64,000 nt of DNA from Limoniibacter endophyticus (GCF_014652835.1 NZ_BMZO01000006.1:186001-250000), one strand, 5' to 3'. Positions 19,401 through 26,887 are shown, numbered from the stretch's first letter. Notes: a model not told the origin generated them from the sequence alone. Program-made: numbers and translations.

Positions 19401-22400
19401 ATCTGCGACTGGGCCTGATTGCCGGCAGCATCCGTCACATAGGCGATCGCGGTGTAGCTGCCTGCGGCAAGAGCGGAGCCATCGACTGCGTAATCGCCGT
19501 CAGTGTCCGGAAGCACGGTAACGCGGGTGGTGCCGCCGTCGAAGCTCATTTCAACCTTGACGATATCAGCATCTATACCGGCAAGGTTGAAATTGATCGA
19601 TTCGGCTGCTGCACCGCTCAACGGTTCCTGTGGACCGCTAAGAAAGAGCGGGATCTCGTCCGCATCCGCAGAGGTATCCTGGGGGATTGGTCCGCTACCG
19701 CCCTCGGTAAGCTCGATACGGTCAATGTTCGGACCGGTATTGGCACCAGCGGGAATGGCGAGCGTGATCGTATTCACCCCGGCAACCAGCTGTACGCCGA
19801 CGGTCGAAAATTCCCAGTTGTTGAAGCCCTCGATAGCCGGCTGACCATTCTGCGCCGGCACGCTCGTGTCCGGGAAGGGCATCGTGGAAACGGTGCCATT
19901 GTTGACGCTGAGGCTGAGCGGACGCTCATTGACCGAGGCGTAGCGCACGTTCAGGTCGTAGGTGCCAGCTTCCGACACGGTGACCGTGAAGGTAACGCTG
20001 TCGCCTGGGAAATCGCCGAAATCAAGATAGCCAGTACCGGAATAATCCGGGCGCAACCCATCGACGAGACCGGCTGTTGTTTCCGGATTGGCGAGATTGC
20101 GTATTGTCGTGTCTGTCGTATTAGCGTCATTATCGAGAACGGTGAGCTGTGCATCTTCGGCTTGCACGACTATCGGTGTGAAGGCAGCGGGTTCTCCGAC
20201 GGTCACTGTGAAGGTGACCGGTTCCGATGACATTTCGCCATCGCTTGCCGCAGCCGAGATCGCATAAACACCGGCCGCGACGTCACTTGCGATAGTCAAA
20301 GTGCCGTTCTCGAGGCTGAAACCCGCCGGCAGGGGCGCGCCGTTTGCGAGCGTCGCAATATAGCTCACGCTATCACCTGCGTCAGGGTCTGTCGCGCCAA
20401 GGGCACTGGCGAGATCAATGGTGGTCCCCTCCCCCGCATCCAGCGCGACGTCCTCTACAGTGGCGCCGGCGGCCAGTTCCGGTGCCTCGTTCACGTCGCC
20501 GACATTGATTGTGAGTTCAGTGGTCGTAGAAAGCCCTTGGGTATCGGTGGCGACGACGGAGACCGTCACGGTCTCTGCCTCCTCATGATCGAGGCTGACG
20601 CCATCGGCGAGACGGATCGTGTTGCCTTCGATGACAAAGCGCTCATCCGTCGTCGAGTAGACGATTGCATTGCTGTCGCCATCCGGATCGATTGCCGACA
20701 ATGTTCCGATGACGCCTGCGGCGGCGTTCTCGCTAATCGTGTCACCCGTCAGGGTAATGGCGCTCGGGGCCTGCTCAAGGGGCGCATCGGTGGACGTGAA
20801 ACTCAACTTGTCGATGCGAAGATACTCGCCATTATCGGCCTGGCCGGTGATCTGAGCGATCGTGGCGGCATCAACGAATACCGGTGTGGTGAAGGTGATG
20901 GTTTTCAGGTTTCCGGCCTGAGCGGCATTGCCCCGGATCGCAGACGGGTCGTTGAAAGTCCCGTTGTCGTTGAAGCTGAGATTATCGGCGAGAACCGTGT
21001 CACCGATTTTTAAGGTAAATGAAGCGTTACCGTCGGTTTCGTCAAAGACGGTGATAGTGACGGTGTACCAGCCTGAAGCCAGGCCGTTTTGCGACAGAAC
21101 GGTCTCCACGCTCCCGGCCTGATTGGCATTGGTCCGGATGAGTTGATCGCCGGAGGCGGTCGTAGCCGCGGAAGCGTAGAAGCCGGTTGCGGACGACAGG
21201 CCGGTAAAGGCTTCGGCTTCGACGGTGAAGCTTGTATTGCCAATCGGCTCGCCCTCGACATTGTAGGCGATTTCCAGCGAAGCACTCAACCCTAGCGGGT
21301 CAGTGGCGATAATGGTGAAGAAGCCGCTTCCGGGCTGCGTCGGCGTACCGACGATGACGCCCTCCTCATTGAGGCTCAGACCGTCGGGTAGACCTTCGAC
21401 CGTGAAGGTGAGTTCATCACCGTCCGCGTCGGAGAATGCGTCACCATACATGGCGATGTCGATGGATACTTCCTGACCAGTGACCGCCTCGAGCGGCTCG
21501 AACAGATTGCCGGAATCGGCAATGGGGGCATCGTTGACATCTGCAACGGTCAATACAAAGTCGCTGACGGCGGAGCCGCCCCGCCCGTCGCTTGCCGTGA
21601 CGACGATCGTGTAGGTGCCAGGCAGTGCGGTAACCGGGCCTGATAGAACCCCGTTTTCGAAGGTCAGGTCTTCGAAGCCGCTAACCGCGCCGCCTTGTGC
21701 GTCGGAGACCGCAAGGCTGTAGCTCAGCGCATCCCCATCTGCATCGACAAAGGGCAGATCGACTTCGAGCGTGGCGCGTTCGTTGACGCTCATGTCGATG
21801 AACCCGCCGCCAACAACGCTGGGTGCGGTATTCTCCGGTGCTACTTCCGCGAGCTGTACAGAGGAGAAGCTGACGGAGCCGACGCCATTGCTCGACTGAT
21901 CATCATCGGCAATGAAGACAAGGGAATTGATCGTCTTGCCAGCATGGGCAGAGAGATCGATGGTGAGGGTAATCACCTCCCCTGGGTTTCCCGCCGCTCC
22001 GTTGCGAAGATCGACAAAAGAAGACTGGCCTTGTGATCCAGCAATCTGATAAATCGACTTGTCGCTCATTTCGAATGGCAGTTCATCGTCATCGAAGCCG
22101 ACGGCGATGATTTCCGGTAGTATGCCGCCTACGGTGACGGTGAGGGTAAGTTTGGTATTCTCGGTGATTGTGTAGCTCTCTCCGAGGGCCGCACGTTTCC
22201 AGAAGTTGCCGTCGAGATTCAACGTGCTGCCATCGTCTGTAATCGTACCCCCTGGGCCACTGTCCTGGGTGCTGTATGGCGTAAGGCCCGCCGGATCGAA
22301 CACAACATTATGCGGATCGACCGGTTCCTCCGGCCCGACATCCGGCGCCTCGGTAATGGCGAAATTGAAGCTTTGGGTCGCCGTGAATTCACCGTCGGTC

Positions 22401-25400
22401 GCAGTCACGACGATTTCGAGCGATTGTTCCTCGTCGAAATCGAACGTCGCGCCTTCTGCCACGATCAGTTGACCGCCTTCATTGATGAAGAAACGGCTAT
22501 CGCTGACGGAAAATGTCAGCTGATCGCCGTCGGGATCGGCTGCATCAACGGTGCCAAGCACGGTATTGTGCGTGACATTCTCGACGAAACTGTCATTTCC
22601 GGTAAAACTGATGCTGTTCGGAGCCTCGTTGACATCTGCAACTTCGATCTGAATGTCTTGCGCAGAGGTGCTAACGCCGTCACTGACAGTTACGGTCGCC
22701 GAGTAGATGCCATCCCCGTCGGCATCGTCGGGTTGCTCGAAATCTGCCTCCGCGATCAGTGATATATTTCCATTTGCGTCAATGGTAAATTTAGCGGCGT
22801 CCGTGCCGGTAAGCGTATAAGTGAGGCTGTCGCCGTCAAGGTCGGTCGCAATAACCTGCCCCACGCTCAACATGTTCTCGTTTACGGTAAACCCGGGCTC
22901 GGTAGTGATCTGCGGGGCGTTGTTTTCTGGATCGACCGGCCCAGGGGTAACCGTTAGGTTCAGGATGATCGGCTCCGATGTCAGGCTTCCATCGCTTGCT
23001 GCTATCGAGACGGCGTAAGTGCCTGCGATAACGCTGGGCGCAATGACGAGCTTGCCATCGACGATGGAGAATCCCTGCAGTGCATCGGCATTGGCAATGA
23101 ACAGCGAAACCGTTGGGCTATCCACATCGGCGGCGGTCAGTGGCAGGTCAATAATATGCTCCGTACCGGCCGCGACGCTTTGCGCGGCAAGAGAGCCGCT
23201 GAGGGTTGGTGCATCGTTGACAGCTGCAACCGCGACATTGACCGTCGCGGTATCCGACAAACCCTGCGAGTCGGTAACCGTATAGCTGATCTGCGCCGAA
23301 CCGTTGAAATTTGCGGGAGGCGTAAAGGTGATGATCGTGCCGCTGACGCTTACAGCGCCCTGCTCCGCGGAAACGGAAGCTGTAATGGTCAGCGCTTCAT
23401 CTTCAGCGTCGGAGATCAGTTCGGCAATATCGACCTGGATCTGAGTGTCCTCGACGCCGTCAATGTCGAGACTGAGAGCCGTCGGTGGCGTATTTTCCGT
23501 TGTATCGGCTTCAAGAAGCTTGATGACGAACTTGTCGATATTTGGTCCGGTCGTAACCCCGGCGCCGCTGAGTATAAGCGTGTTCTGCCCCGCTTCCAGG
23601 TGAACGGTAATGGTCTCGACCGACCATCCCTCCCAGCCCTGGCCGACGCCGTTGGCGCCAGCCGGTGCGGTCTGCACCCCGCCCAGGTCTGCAAGGTCGT
23701 TCGGGAGTCCCGTCAGGGCGTTGGGACGTGTGCTGGCAAACTGGAGCGTGGCCAGCGGGTTGCCGCTGACAGCGCCGCCATAGAGTTGTAACGGGCGGTC
23801 GGTCGTTCCGCCATTGGCGTAGGTAACTGCAAAGGTGTAGGTTCCGGATACCGGAACATCGATCGTCATAGACGCTTGCGTGGCCGAATTCTGTGCCCAC
23901 TCGAGATAGGATTCGCCTTCGGCACCGAAACGAAATATTTCGCTGCTCGGAGTGTTGGTGGAATCGATCGGTCGGTTAATCGCACCGTTCGTATTGCTGC
24001 CGACTTGGGTTGCCAGGCTCTCTGCCTGCACGACGATCATGTTCGGGTCCGCTTCGCGGATTTCGAGATAGTCGATATTCGGTCCGCTGAAGCCGTTTGC
24101 GGTCAGGCGGATCGTGTTTTCGCCGGCCTGCAGAGCGACCCGAGTCGTGGCCTCGGAGTAGGTCGTGTTGGCCCCGGTGGTCTTGAAATCAAAAACGCGA
24201 TCCCAGAGCTGGCCGTTCACATCGAGACGCATCGGGCGATTGTTGACACCTGCCGAGAAAAAGGCGTAGCCGACGCCGATGTCGTAGACGCCTGCCTCGT
24301 CTACCGTGAATGTCCACTCAATATATTGCCCGGCACCTGCGTTGTTGTTGCCGTTATAGCCGGCAAAGTCGACATAAGCATCGCCATCGGCGGCATCCGC
24401 GTTGGGGATGTCGCTTGCGCCAGCCGTGGTTACGGACACTACGGTGGGATCGGTCGTCAGATTGCCGGTGGAAGTGTATCCGAAAGCGGCATTTTCTGCC
24501 TGAATGCGAAGCGAGGATTCAGCGAGAGTAGGCACGGCAGGCTCCTGCGGTTCTGGGTTTGTCGGATTGGACGGGGTGTCGTCGTCTTCATCGTCATTCG
24601 CTGCCGTGTCGTCCTGATCGACCGGAGGCTGAACGGCGGGTTCTGATGGGTTTGTCGGGTTCGTTGGCTCACCTGGAGCCGGAAGCTCTGTTCCGTCCGG
24701 GGTGGCGGCGGAGTTCGAGCCGCCGGGTAAGGACGGGGCAGGGGAGAGGGCGCTGCTCCCGCCGTTTTCCAGTGGGGACGGGGAGACGGCGCCGGCGCCG
24801 GATTGGACATTGCTGGCGGTGGCGCTCCCGTTCCGGGAGAAATCCATATCCAGAGACGAAATGAGCGGCCCGCCTTCGCTGACCGCTCCCGCACCTGCTC
24901 CGCTGTTTTCTGCCCCGCCATCGCTATTTGCGGGAGGCGTATCCGTGGCAGCTCGTTGGGCTGGCCCCTCAGCTGGTGCTTCCAGCGCGCCCGTGGAACG
25001 GGCGTCGAGGTCAGGAGCGTCGCCGTCCTGCGCCGCCGCTACTTGCTTCTGGTCTGGCGTGGAGGTTTCAGCATTCCCTGCCGCCGCGTCCGGCTCATCC
25101 AGGGCCGCGGCGTTGGCTTCTATCGGCGGTTGCGCTTCGCCGAGTTTGCTGGTCAGTGCAAGGGCGGCGATCGACGCCAGATTGAGGGAGGCGAAGGCAT
25201 TCGCACCGAATGCCAGAAGTCCCGTTGCCGGCGCTTCCTCGCCGAGAGCAATATTCGTGACATCCGGACCTGCACCGTTGGTGGCGACGATTTGAAGGAG
25301 ATGCGATCCAGTTGACAGCTGCAACCGGATGCCGAGGTTTTCCGATGTTGCCCAGGAACCAGTAGGCGGGAAGGTGAGGGCCTGTACGGAAACCCCGTCG

Positions 25401-25597
25401 AGCATGAGAATAGCGGTGCGCTCGTCCGACCAGCCATTCGCATAGCGGATCGTCAGGGGATGGTTGCCTTCCGCGCGCACCTCGATCGTGAAGCTCGCTG
25501 TCGTCTGGTCAGATTTTGTGACAGGGTCTGAACTATAGGCGTCAGAAATCCCATGCAGGCCGCTCTCGCGGCTGCCAAAGCCATCGTCATTTGTCAT
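10403..25597 (-). CDS. Giant secreted multidomain protein with sugar-dehydrogenase-like propeller
   Basis: About 5064 residues from the ATG at 25597 (GGGGGA upstream; frame open to 25651). No N-terminal signal peptide; a predicted type I substrate. Approximate order: carbohydrate-binding-like module 14-90; Pro/Ser/Ala/acidic linker to ~360; two CBM6/35-like modules 363-693; cadherin/Ig-like repeats ~700-1450 and ~1600-1800, with CBM-like modules between; CBM-like modules ~1806-2410; malectin-like 2427-2618; Ig-like segment; six-bladed glucose/sorbosone-dehydrogenase-like propeller ~2765-3236 with His2907 (GGDHLTN) and Arg3022 (ATGVRNAYD); more CBMs; two ASH-like plus YDYND-containing units ~3800-4460; three CBM6 modules ~4500-5016; acidic/hydrophobic end GPVFGYDLLT. 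I saw no RTX nonapeptide array. Probably a surface or extracellular polysaccharide-binding protein, possibly with PQQ-dependent oxidation. Confidence 0.88.
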   Translation of the reverse strand: MTNDDGFGSRESGLHGISDAYSSDPVTKSDQTTASFTIEVRAEGNHPLTIRYANGWSDERTAILMLDGVSVQALTFPPTGSWATSENLGIRLQLSTGSHLLQIVATNGAGPDVTNIALGEEAPATGLLAFGANAFASLNLASIAALALTSKLGEAQPPIEANAAALDEPDAAAGNAETSTPDQKQVAAAQDGDAPDLDARSTGALEAPAEGPAQRAATDTPPANSDGGAENSGAGAGAVSEGGPLISSLDMDFSRNGSATASNVQSGAGAVSPSPLENGGSSALSPAPSLPGGSNSAATPDGTELPAPGEPTNPTNPSEPAVQPPVDQDDTAANDDEDDDTPSNPTNPEPQEPAVPTLAESSLRIQAENAAFGYTSTGNLTTDPTVVSVTTAGASDIPNADAADGDAYVDFAGYNGNNNAGAGQYIEWTFTVDEAGVYDIGVGYAFFSAGVNNRPMRLDVNGQLWDRVFDFKTTGANTTYSEATTRVALQAGENTIRLTANGFSGPNIDYLEIREADPNMIVVQAESLATQVGSNTNGAINRPIDSTNTPSSEIFRFGAEGESYLEWAQNSATQASMTIDVPVSGTYTFAVTYANGGTTDRPLQLYGGAVSGNPLATLQFASTRPNALTGLPNDLADLGGVQTAPAGANGVGQGWEGWSVETITVHLEAGQNTLILSGAGVTTGPNIDKFVIKLLEADTTENTPPTALSLDIDGVEDTQIQVDIAELISDAEDEALTITASVSAEQGAVSVSGTIITFTPPANFNGSAQISYTVTDSQGLSDTATVNVAVAAVNDAPTLSGSLAAQSVAAGTEHIIDLPLTAADVDSPTVSLFIANADALQGFSIVDGKLVIAPSVIAGTYAVSIAASDGSLTSEPIILNLTVTPGPVDPENNAPQITTEPGFTVNENMLSVGQVIATDLDGDSLTYTLTGTDAAKFTIDANGNISLIAEADFEQPDDADGDGIYSATVTVSDGVSTSAQDIQIEVADVNEAPNSISFTGNDSFVENVTHNTVLGTVDAADPDGDQLTFSVSDSRFFINEGGQLIVAEGATFDFDEEQSLEIVVTATDGEFTATQSFNFAITEAPDVGPEEPVDPHNVVFDPAGLTPYSTQDSGPGGTITDDGSTLNLDGNFWKRAALGESYTITENTKLTLTVTVGGILPEIIAVGFDDDELPFEMSDKSIYQIAGSQGQSSFVDLRNGAAGNPGEVITLTIDLSAHAGKTINSLVFIADDDQSSNGVGSVSFSSVQLAEVAPENTAPSVVGGGFIDMSVNERATLEVDLPFVDADGDALSYSLAVSDAQGGAVSGFEDLTFENGVLSGPVTALPGTYTIVVTASDGRGGSAVSDFVLTVADVNDAPIADSGNLFEPLEAVTGQEVSIDIAMYGDAFSDADGDELTFTVEGLPDGLSLNEEGVIVGTPTQPGSGFFTIIATDPLGLSASLEIAYNVEGEPIGNTSFTVEAEAFTGLSSATGFYASAATTASGDQLIRTNANQAGSVETVLSQNGLASGWYTVTITVFDETDGNASFTLKIGDTVLADNLSFNDNGTFNDPSAIRGNAAQAGNLKTITFTTPVFVDAATIAQITGQADNGEYLRIDKLSFTSTDAPLEQAPSAITLTGDTISENAAAGVIGTLSAIDPDGDSNAIVYSTTDERFVIEGNTIRLADGVSLDHEEAETVTVSVVATDTQGLSTTTELTINVGDVNEAPELAAGATVEDVALDAGEGTTIDLASALGATDPDAGDSVSYIATLANGAPLPAGFSLENGTLTIASDVAAGVYAISAAASDGEMSSEPVTFTVTVGEPAAFTPIVVQAEDAQLTVLDNDANTTDTTIRNLANPETTAGLVDGLRPDYSGTGYLDFGDFPGDSVTFTVTVSEAGTYDLNVRYASVNERPLSLSVNNGTVSTMPFPDTSVPAQNGQPAIEGFNNWEFSTVGVQLVAGVNTITLAIPAGANTGPNIDRIELTEGGSGPIPQDTSADADEIPLFLSGPQEPLSGAAAESINFNLAGIDADIVKVEMSFDGGTTRVTVLPDTDGDYAVDGSALAAGSYTAIAYVTDAAGNQAQSQMNIVIAGPVVIAPFTIQAEDETKVMVQDSGTGDSDASLTREVSASRPDATGNYRTGAVDGAYIDFGTNAGDGITFNIDAPAAGTYLVTFRYANGGTTDRPLALSVNGSSEGPVSFVPGPVVGTGSEATGWNSWVEKTVEITLAEGANTVSLEIPAGATAGPNIDQATFEYVDEGNPSEPFLVTIEAETFTVSDVEATASTPADTVPRTPENKEPNANTGNSGPGQIFDADGLRPGYEGSGYLDMGNDIGDQAGFNITVEEAGTYQLTVRYANGGDANRPMTLSINGVTQLVNFNSTVPAGGTADQGWSTWVDVTIDVQLNAGINAISLANTITNGPNIDNVTISRDGDDGPGETRDLIRFEEVVKINFQPASGQTSNGLPAGYQTPQGFLADVGLGFGDRGNGFSYGWVTEESVADGTTNGTIAANQPTNAHWYKNTVSEASDLQKTYAHFEMPGSGVSRAWEMALANGTYQVTMSIGDTAGAPDSTYAINVEGQDVMPDWVPTAPNGNNSGAGYRSTLVTTIVTVTDGRLTIDSIGGTNTEIQYLEIDRVPDLTPDDGVPADQDFSYFVAPVAASLEDGQVSIAIGPNGELPTGIDPTSTFVVGINLQADGNRGPNIAYTDNIKLVETLTGIEVPVSIQISGGADTLNIRPLQDLKENTSYTLKVQDVMDLGSITDPDGPLKQFQDLTTTFVTGTAPVDVPREVAFTTDVLLNGFADGAGGFTTVEFGPDGKLYVATITGEIHRWTVNANGTIDKASQETLSLSYLDAGGGERRGIVGFVFDPNDPNTIWITDNAPIPRESKAFDTPEFSGRVSKITLADNFQNSTAEAYITGLPRSGGDHLTNSLEFRQNPDYSPTNGEPEYLLYLSQGSNSAAGAADGAWGNRPERLLNAAILEIDPTRTPPSGGFSVQTEPSQAGNPSYQSPAANFNIDGTYPGFYNPYASDAVLSIYATGVRNAYDLVWHSNGKLYVPTNGTASGGKTPTDPTQPGLDTTISNSPKQYDYFFTIDEGKYYGHPNVLRDEYILNGGNPTGGSDPNEVVGGNDGNSNTDGYQSGVQPDADYDLDGVYNLGYNQSPNGAVEYTGNAFGSNLKGAVLFAQFSTGDNVRYIQVDAEGNIIGDDVLRRPDGSVIDDYIDPLDIIQNPVTGQLYLMTLNRSTGASQLILLTPAPGGVSQDLTADEGNDLTLVALDVSDPAAAIFRIDGLDSDITAIRISFNNGPKQTITIDAQKQFTIDLGALTGPVTATIEVTDDALNTATASSVFVPGEEPSGEDFVSLVTIQAEDKTPADGTSVTVATGTGAQIQIRDASNPEAAGTAGTVNGLRPGAYGTDGNTNGDDGVPGGYADFGSTNADFLTFNFSVPADQAGNAILRFRYANGSTADRPLQLEINGNIIKVQSFLPTTVTDGSDPWNNWQTVDIPVVLTGGANTVTVRSVNNTGPNIDQLEILVPADGNSVPNDGEMIIDGITYVKYEAENADLGGAAIVTEDRNQSGGAFVDYVGTADQSVSWTISTSTSGSYNLDVLYALASTKTARPMTISVNGVVVQTLPFLPNSNASETTWGPQSVTLDLAAGTNVITLTAPDGNGPNLDYMRVTKTPISVFEPDYAEIDGSGRIELEATDGSANTVNGSTVDFYFTVNADGVYKIDTAANLNATNGQGLRWFLNGVEVDTSPFPGAGTAGEESVYLTLQAGQNYQLRVISNAPGANGLDYLDIQPAPGNPNAEVTIHSLDAAYFDDRLHFSYLENPDAVSPGSPRDFKDDGTVRISNTGTEPLTVTDYQLTGPFVLQNPNALNGVTIAPGAFLDVTVLFNRAAYTPPTSNVDGTSTIFEGQLKIVTNDQDSPVATVKLAGFWQARDEGGQEPNVNEIWKIFGFGNVIEGLKLTGGGENSVLSTNDVFAKTDETEVLSPYWKIADGFTSAKITQIAAFHGPGGATIGIHNPGTKNGTINFWDHQGNDNQRLLPNAGNDSTFATKTFTRTDVPDGWQGADIFGISVAGLSSDPRLNPTGGVIVPGAQQGHTVKIFQALDGNGDVIPNVYLGVMDYTGINYDYNDNLFVIEGVEPVGFGADMVISGLDDAAADDRLVFTNIDQPANAQQTFRNEATLTLTNDGFTALSLSSLVLSDSSAFEFVGPVPTSIAAGASAQITIRFKGTHAGTASGADLYNATLTINSNDYEGAKVIQLAGLAQEFSENNSEPTVAQIVEAFGYTTDVAQGELANGGQVETVGDEVLMPYLEKLDPTKNVEIIQMAAFLQQGNVARLGYHQVNSSAVTNLFANDDQQGQTVLPDQLVAGSGAGASVARGTISQNTPFGLFISVDGRPTYSSWTDPEANKIDPNFGQLVGEDQGHLIRFFEALDADGNVIPGTYIAIQDYPGAGNYDYNDHMFVIKNVKPHTLTSANDANGDGINDALQLDADNDGTANFFDNTGTPPTGPQTPYPGPAPTFTNGVLTVDATNFDNGGQGISWNDNAGLDNPTGNPSFRPGRDVELVGAGLDIGHVKPGEWVEYTIDVPTAGTYSFSANAKTPVSGATISVSLNGQTQLGTVTLADGHAGGSNFSNAAFADSAPISLNLAAGIQTLRLTFNGPLASNGYVLDLASFKLTAPVNPQTPYPGAAPTFTNGTLTVDATNFDNGGQGISWNDNAGLDNPTSNPSFRSGRDVELVGAGLDIGHVKPGEWVEYTINVPTAGTYTFSANAKTPVAGATIGISLNGQTQLGTVSLADGHAGGSDFGSAAFAQSAPISFALDAGIQTLRLTFNGPLASNGYVLDLASFTLTAPSGQTPFGGVAPVLSDAGLVIDAVDYDEGGQGVAYNDAAGLQGGTNGGRGGSSVEVTSSGDVGWIANGEWMEYTITVEEAGTYAFNANLALGEAGGPNRTVTASFTNGSAVDTVTVNTPRTGTWSNFQDSNTVNVDLDAGTTVIRLTFNGGAQDISSFSLEPVASPMQVAAKMVTIDAFGDATSAQLLHDDAMPEPADTDVMDHDGYNPDLGPVFGYDLLT
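11066..12103 (-). repeat. Tandem 519-bp duplication encoding CBM6 modules
   Basis: Two copies (about 11066-11584 and 11585-12103) with a 519-base (173-codon) period; for example the string ACGTGACCTATATCGAGACC occurs at 11382 and again at 11901. Each encodes a CBM6-type module beginning TPYPG and containing GRDVELVGAGLDIGHVKPGE. A third, diverged copy follows toward the C-terminus (about 10550-11065). The near identity of the first two suggests a recent unequal duplication or ongoing homogenisation. Confidence 0.9.
15895..17306 (-). other. Beta-propeller module inside the giant protein
   Basis: Residues ~2765-3236 of the giant protein: a PQQ-type glucose/sorbosone dehydrogenase-like fold with FGPDGKLYVATITGEIHRW, IVGFVFDPNDPNTIWITDNA, SGGDHLTNSLEF, SIYATGVRNAYDLVWHSNGK, a loop with DEGKYYGHPN, and GNAFGSNLKGAVLFAQFSTG. 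The His and Arg that bind PQQ and catalyse sugar oxidation in soluble glucose/aldose sugar dehydrogenases have counterparts at His2907 and Arg3022, so activity is plausible; this is inferred from motifs only. Confidence 0.75.
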
Positions 25598-26001
25598 CAC
25601 GCTTGTCCCCCAGAGGCGGCGAAGATCACCGCCCGAGCCCCAAAATGGCAATTTCAGAAGAAGTATCGCGCGCTGCCACCGGCTCGGGAATGCAACATTC
25701 CGGCTATCGGGGCACGAAAAACGACTAGTCGTTTCGCCGACACGTAAACGAAACGCGTAGCGGCAATTAAAATAGTAAACAGAACGTTAAGATTTGGCTT
25801 CTGATAGTGACAGCCTCCGCAGCCCTTGAACACTGTAGAATATGACTAGTGCCTGGCATTCCCCCCAGTCGGAGGACGAGATGTGCAGACACCGTGCTTC
25901 GGGAAGGAGGCGCGAGGTGCGACCGATCTTGAAGAGTGTTTTGATGGAAGTTTTATAAGCCAAGCATTGCCCAAGCGCTCAGGGGGGGCGCTGGTGCCGA
26001 C
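25598..26001. other. Leader region of the giant secretion operon
   Basis: 404 bases between the giant gene and the LuxR-type regulator gene, both on the minus strand. It contains a perfect 16-bp palindrome at 25719-25734, a second GACTAGT at 25844-25850, and an AT-rich tract at 25760-25800 that could hold the promoter. A run of seven G (25982-25988) follows the regulator's stop. I see no further gene; the plus-strand frame 25553-25747 has no support. Confidence 0.6.
25719..25734 (-). promoter_or_regulatory. 16-bp palindrome before the giant gene
   Basis: AAACGACTAGTCGTTT is a perfect dyad centred ~130 bases upstream of the giant gene's ATG. LuxR/FixJ-type helix-turn-helix dimers bind such dyads, and a LuxR-type regulator is encoded 270 bases farther upstream, making this its most obvious operator. 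A related GACTAGT lies at 25844-25850. Confidence 0.55.
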
Positions 26002-26652
26002 CTAATTCATGAAGGAGGCGGGACGCATTGGTTTTTGCAGACGTCCCACGGCGTAAAGCGCAGCCTGGGTCCGGTTCTGAAGACCGAGCTTGCGAAGAAT
26101 GGCGCGTACGTGGACCCGCACGGTGGAATCGCTGATATCAAGCTTGCGCGCTATAACCTTATTGCCGGCGCCCTCGCAGATGAGGGCGAGTACATGTTGC
26201 TCGCGCTCGGTCAGCTCTGCTGGCGCATTGTCCTCGGGCGTCTCGTCTGAGACGAGCACGTTCAGCGAGAGCATTTCCGTCGGTGCAAGGAAAAGCCCCT
26301 GACGAACGACGCGCGCCACCAGCCCGACTTCCTCGACCGTGGAATTATTGGGTAGAACCGCGCCGATGAAACCCACGACGTCGCGAAAATCGATCGCAGC
26401 CTGGCTGCCGCGCAGAAGAACGATGGTGCGACTGAGATCTACTTCCCCGATCATCTCTTTCAGGAGGCCGATCGTGTGGTCGGGGTAGGGAGCATCAACG
26501 AGGACAACCGTATCGGCCCAGGCTGAATCGACCTTGACCTGACGAAGATCCGGCAATTTCAGGATGAGGTCGAAATTCTTGGACAAGGCCATTTCCAGGC
26601 TCGATCCCAGCAAAGAACTATCGCTGACAATGATTGCTCTGGAAACGCTCAT
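26002..26652 (-). CDS. LuxR-family regulator with receiver-like N-terminus
   Basis: 216 residues from the ATG at 26652 (GAGG seven bases before; the frame is open 21 codons further). The C-terminal LuxR/FixJ helix-turn-helix is clear at ~150-212: LTEREQHVLALICEGAGNKV, IARKLDISDSTVRVHVRAIL, RKLGLQNRTQAA. The N-terminal 130 residues look like a response-regulator fold (RAIIVSDSSLLGSSLEMALS; VVLVDAPYPDHTIGLL), but the usual Lys motif is absent (GFIGAVLPNN), so phosphorylation may not be the input. No histidine kinase is adjacent. Same strand and upstream of the giant secretion operon, which it probably controls, in the manner of CsgD-type biofilm regulators; that is inference. Confidence 0.85.
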   Translation of the reverse strand: MSVSRAIIVSDSSLLGSSLEMALSKNFDLILKLPDLRQVKVDSAWADTVVLVDAPYPDHTIGLLKEMIGEVDLSRTIVLLRGSQAAIDFRDVVGFIGAVLPNNSTVEEVGLVARVVRQGLFLAPTEMLSLNVLVSDETPEDNAPAELTEREQHVLALICEGAGNKVIARKLDISDSTVRVHVRAILRKLGLQNRTQAALYAVGRLQKPMRPASFMN

Positions 26653-26854
26653 GAAAAACCTCGGCACGCTGTCCAACATAATAAATAATTCGCTATTTAT
26701 TGCAATTGGAATCAAAACTTGTTCCGAGAAGTGGAAGATCCTCCGCTTCTGCGACCGGTAATTTCCCGTTCAAGTTCTTGCACTCATTGCGTAAACCCCG
26801 GAAATCGTGAAGAGTTCCGAGGCGTCCATGTCATTAAGCATGTTTAGAATATAA

Positions 26855-26887
26855 ATCCGGAGGCGCCTTCAGGCCGACGTGCCGGAT
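26855..26887 (-). terminator. Possible terminator after the TRAP/acyl-CoA operon
   Basis: ATCCGG (26855-26860) and CCGGAT (26882-26887) are inverted arms around a GC-rich core; on the minus strand the hairpin is followed by TTTATATTC. It lies ~50 bases past the last gene of the operon. The stem is short and the call is tentative. Confidence 0.35.

Noticed and set aside
10403-25597. The giant protein as an RTX toxin or LapA-type adhesin.
   Set aside because: I saw no GGxGxD nonapeptide array and no recognisable N-terminal LapG-cleaved retention module; type I secretion is inferred from adjacent exporter genes instead.
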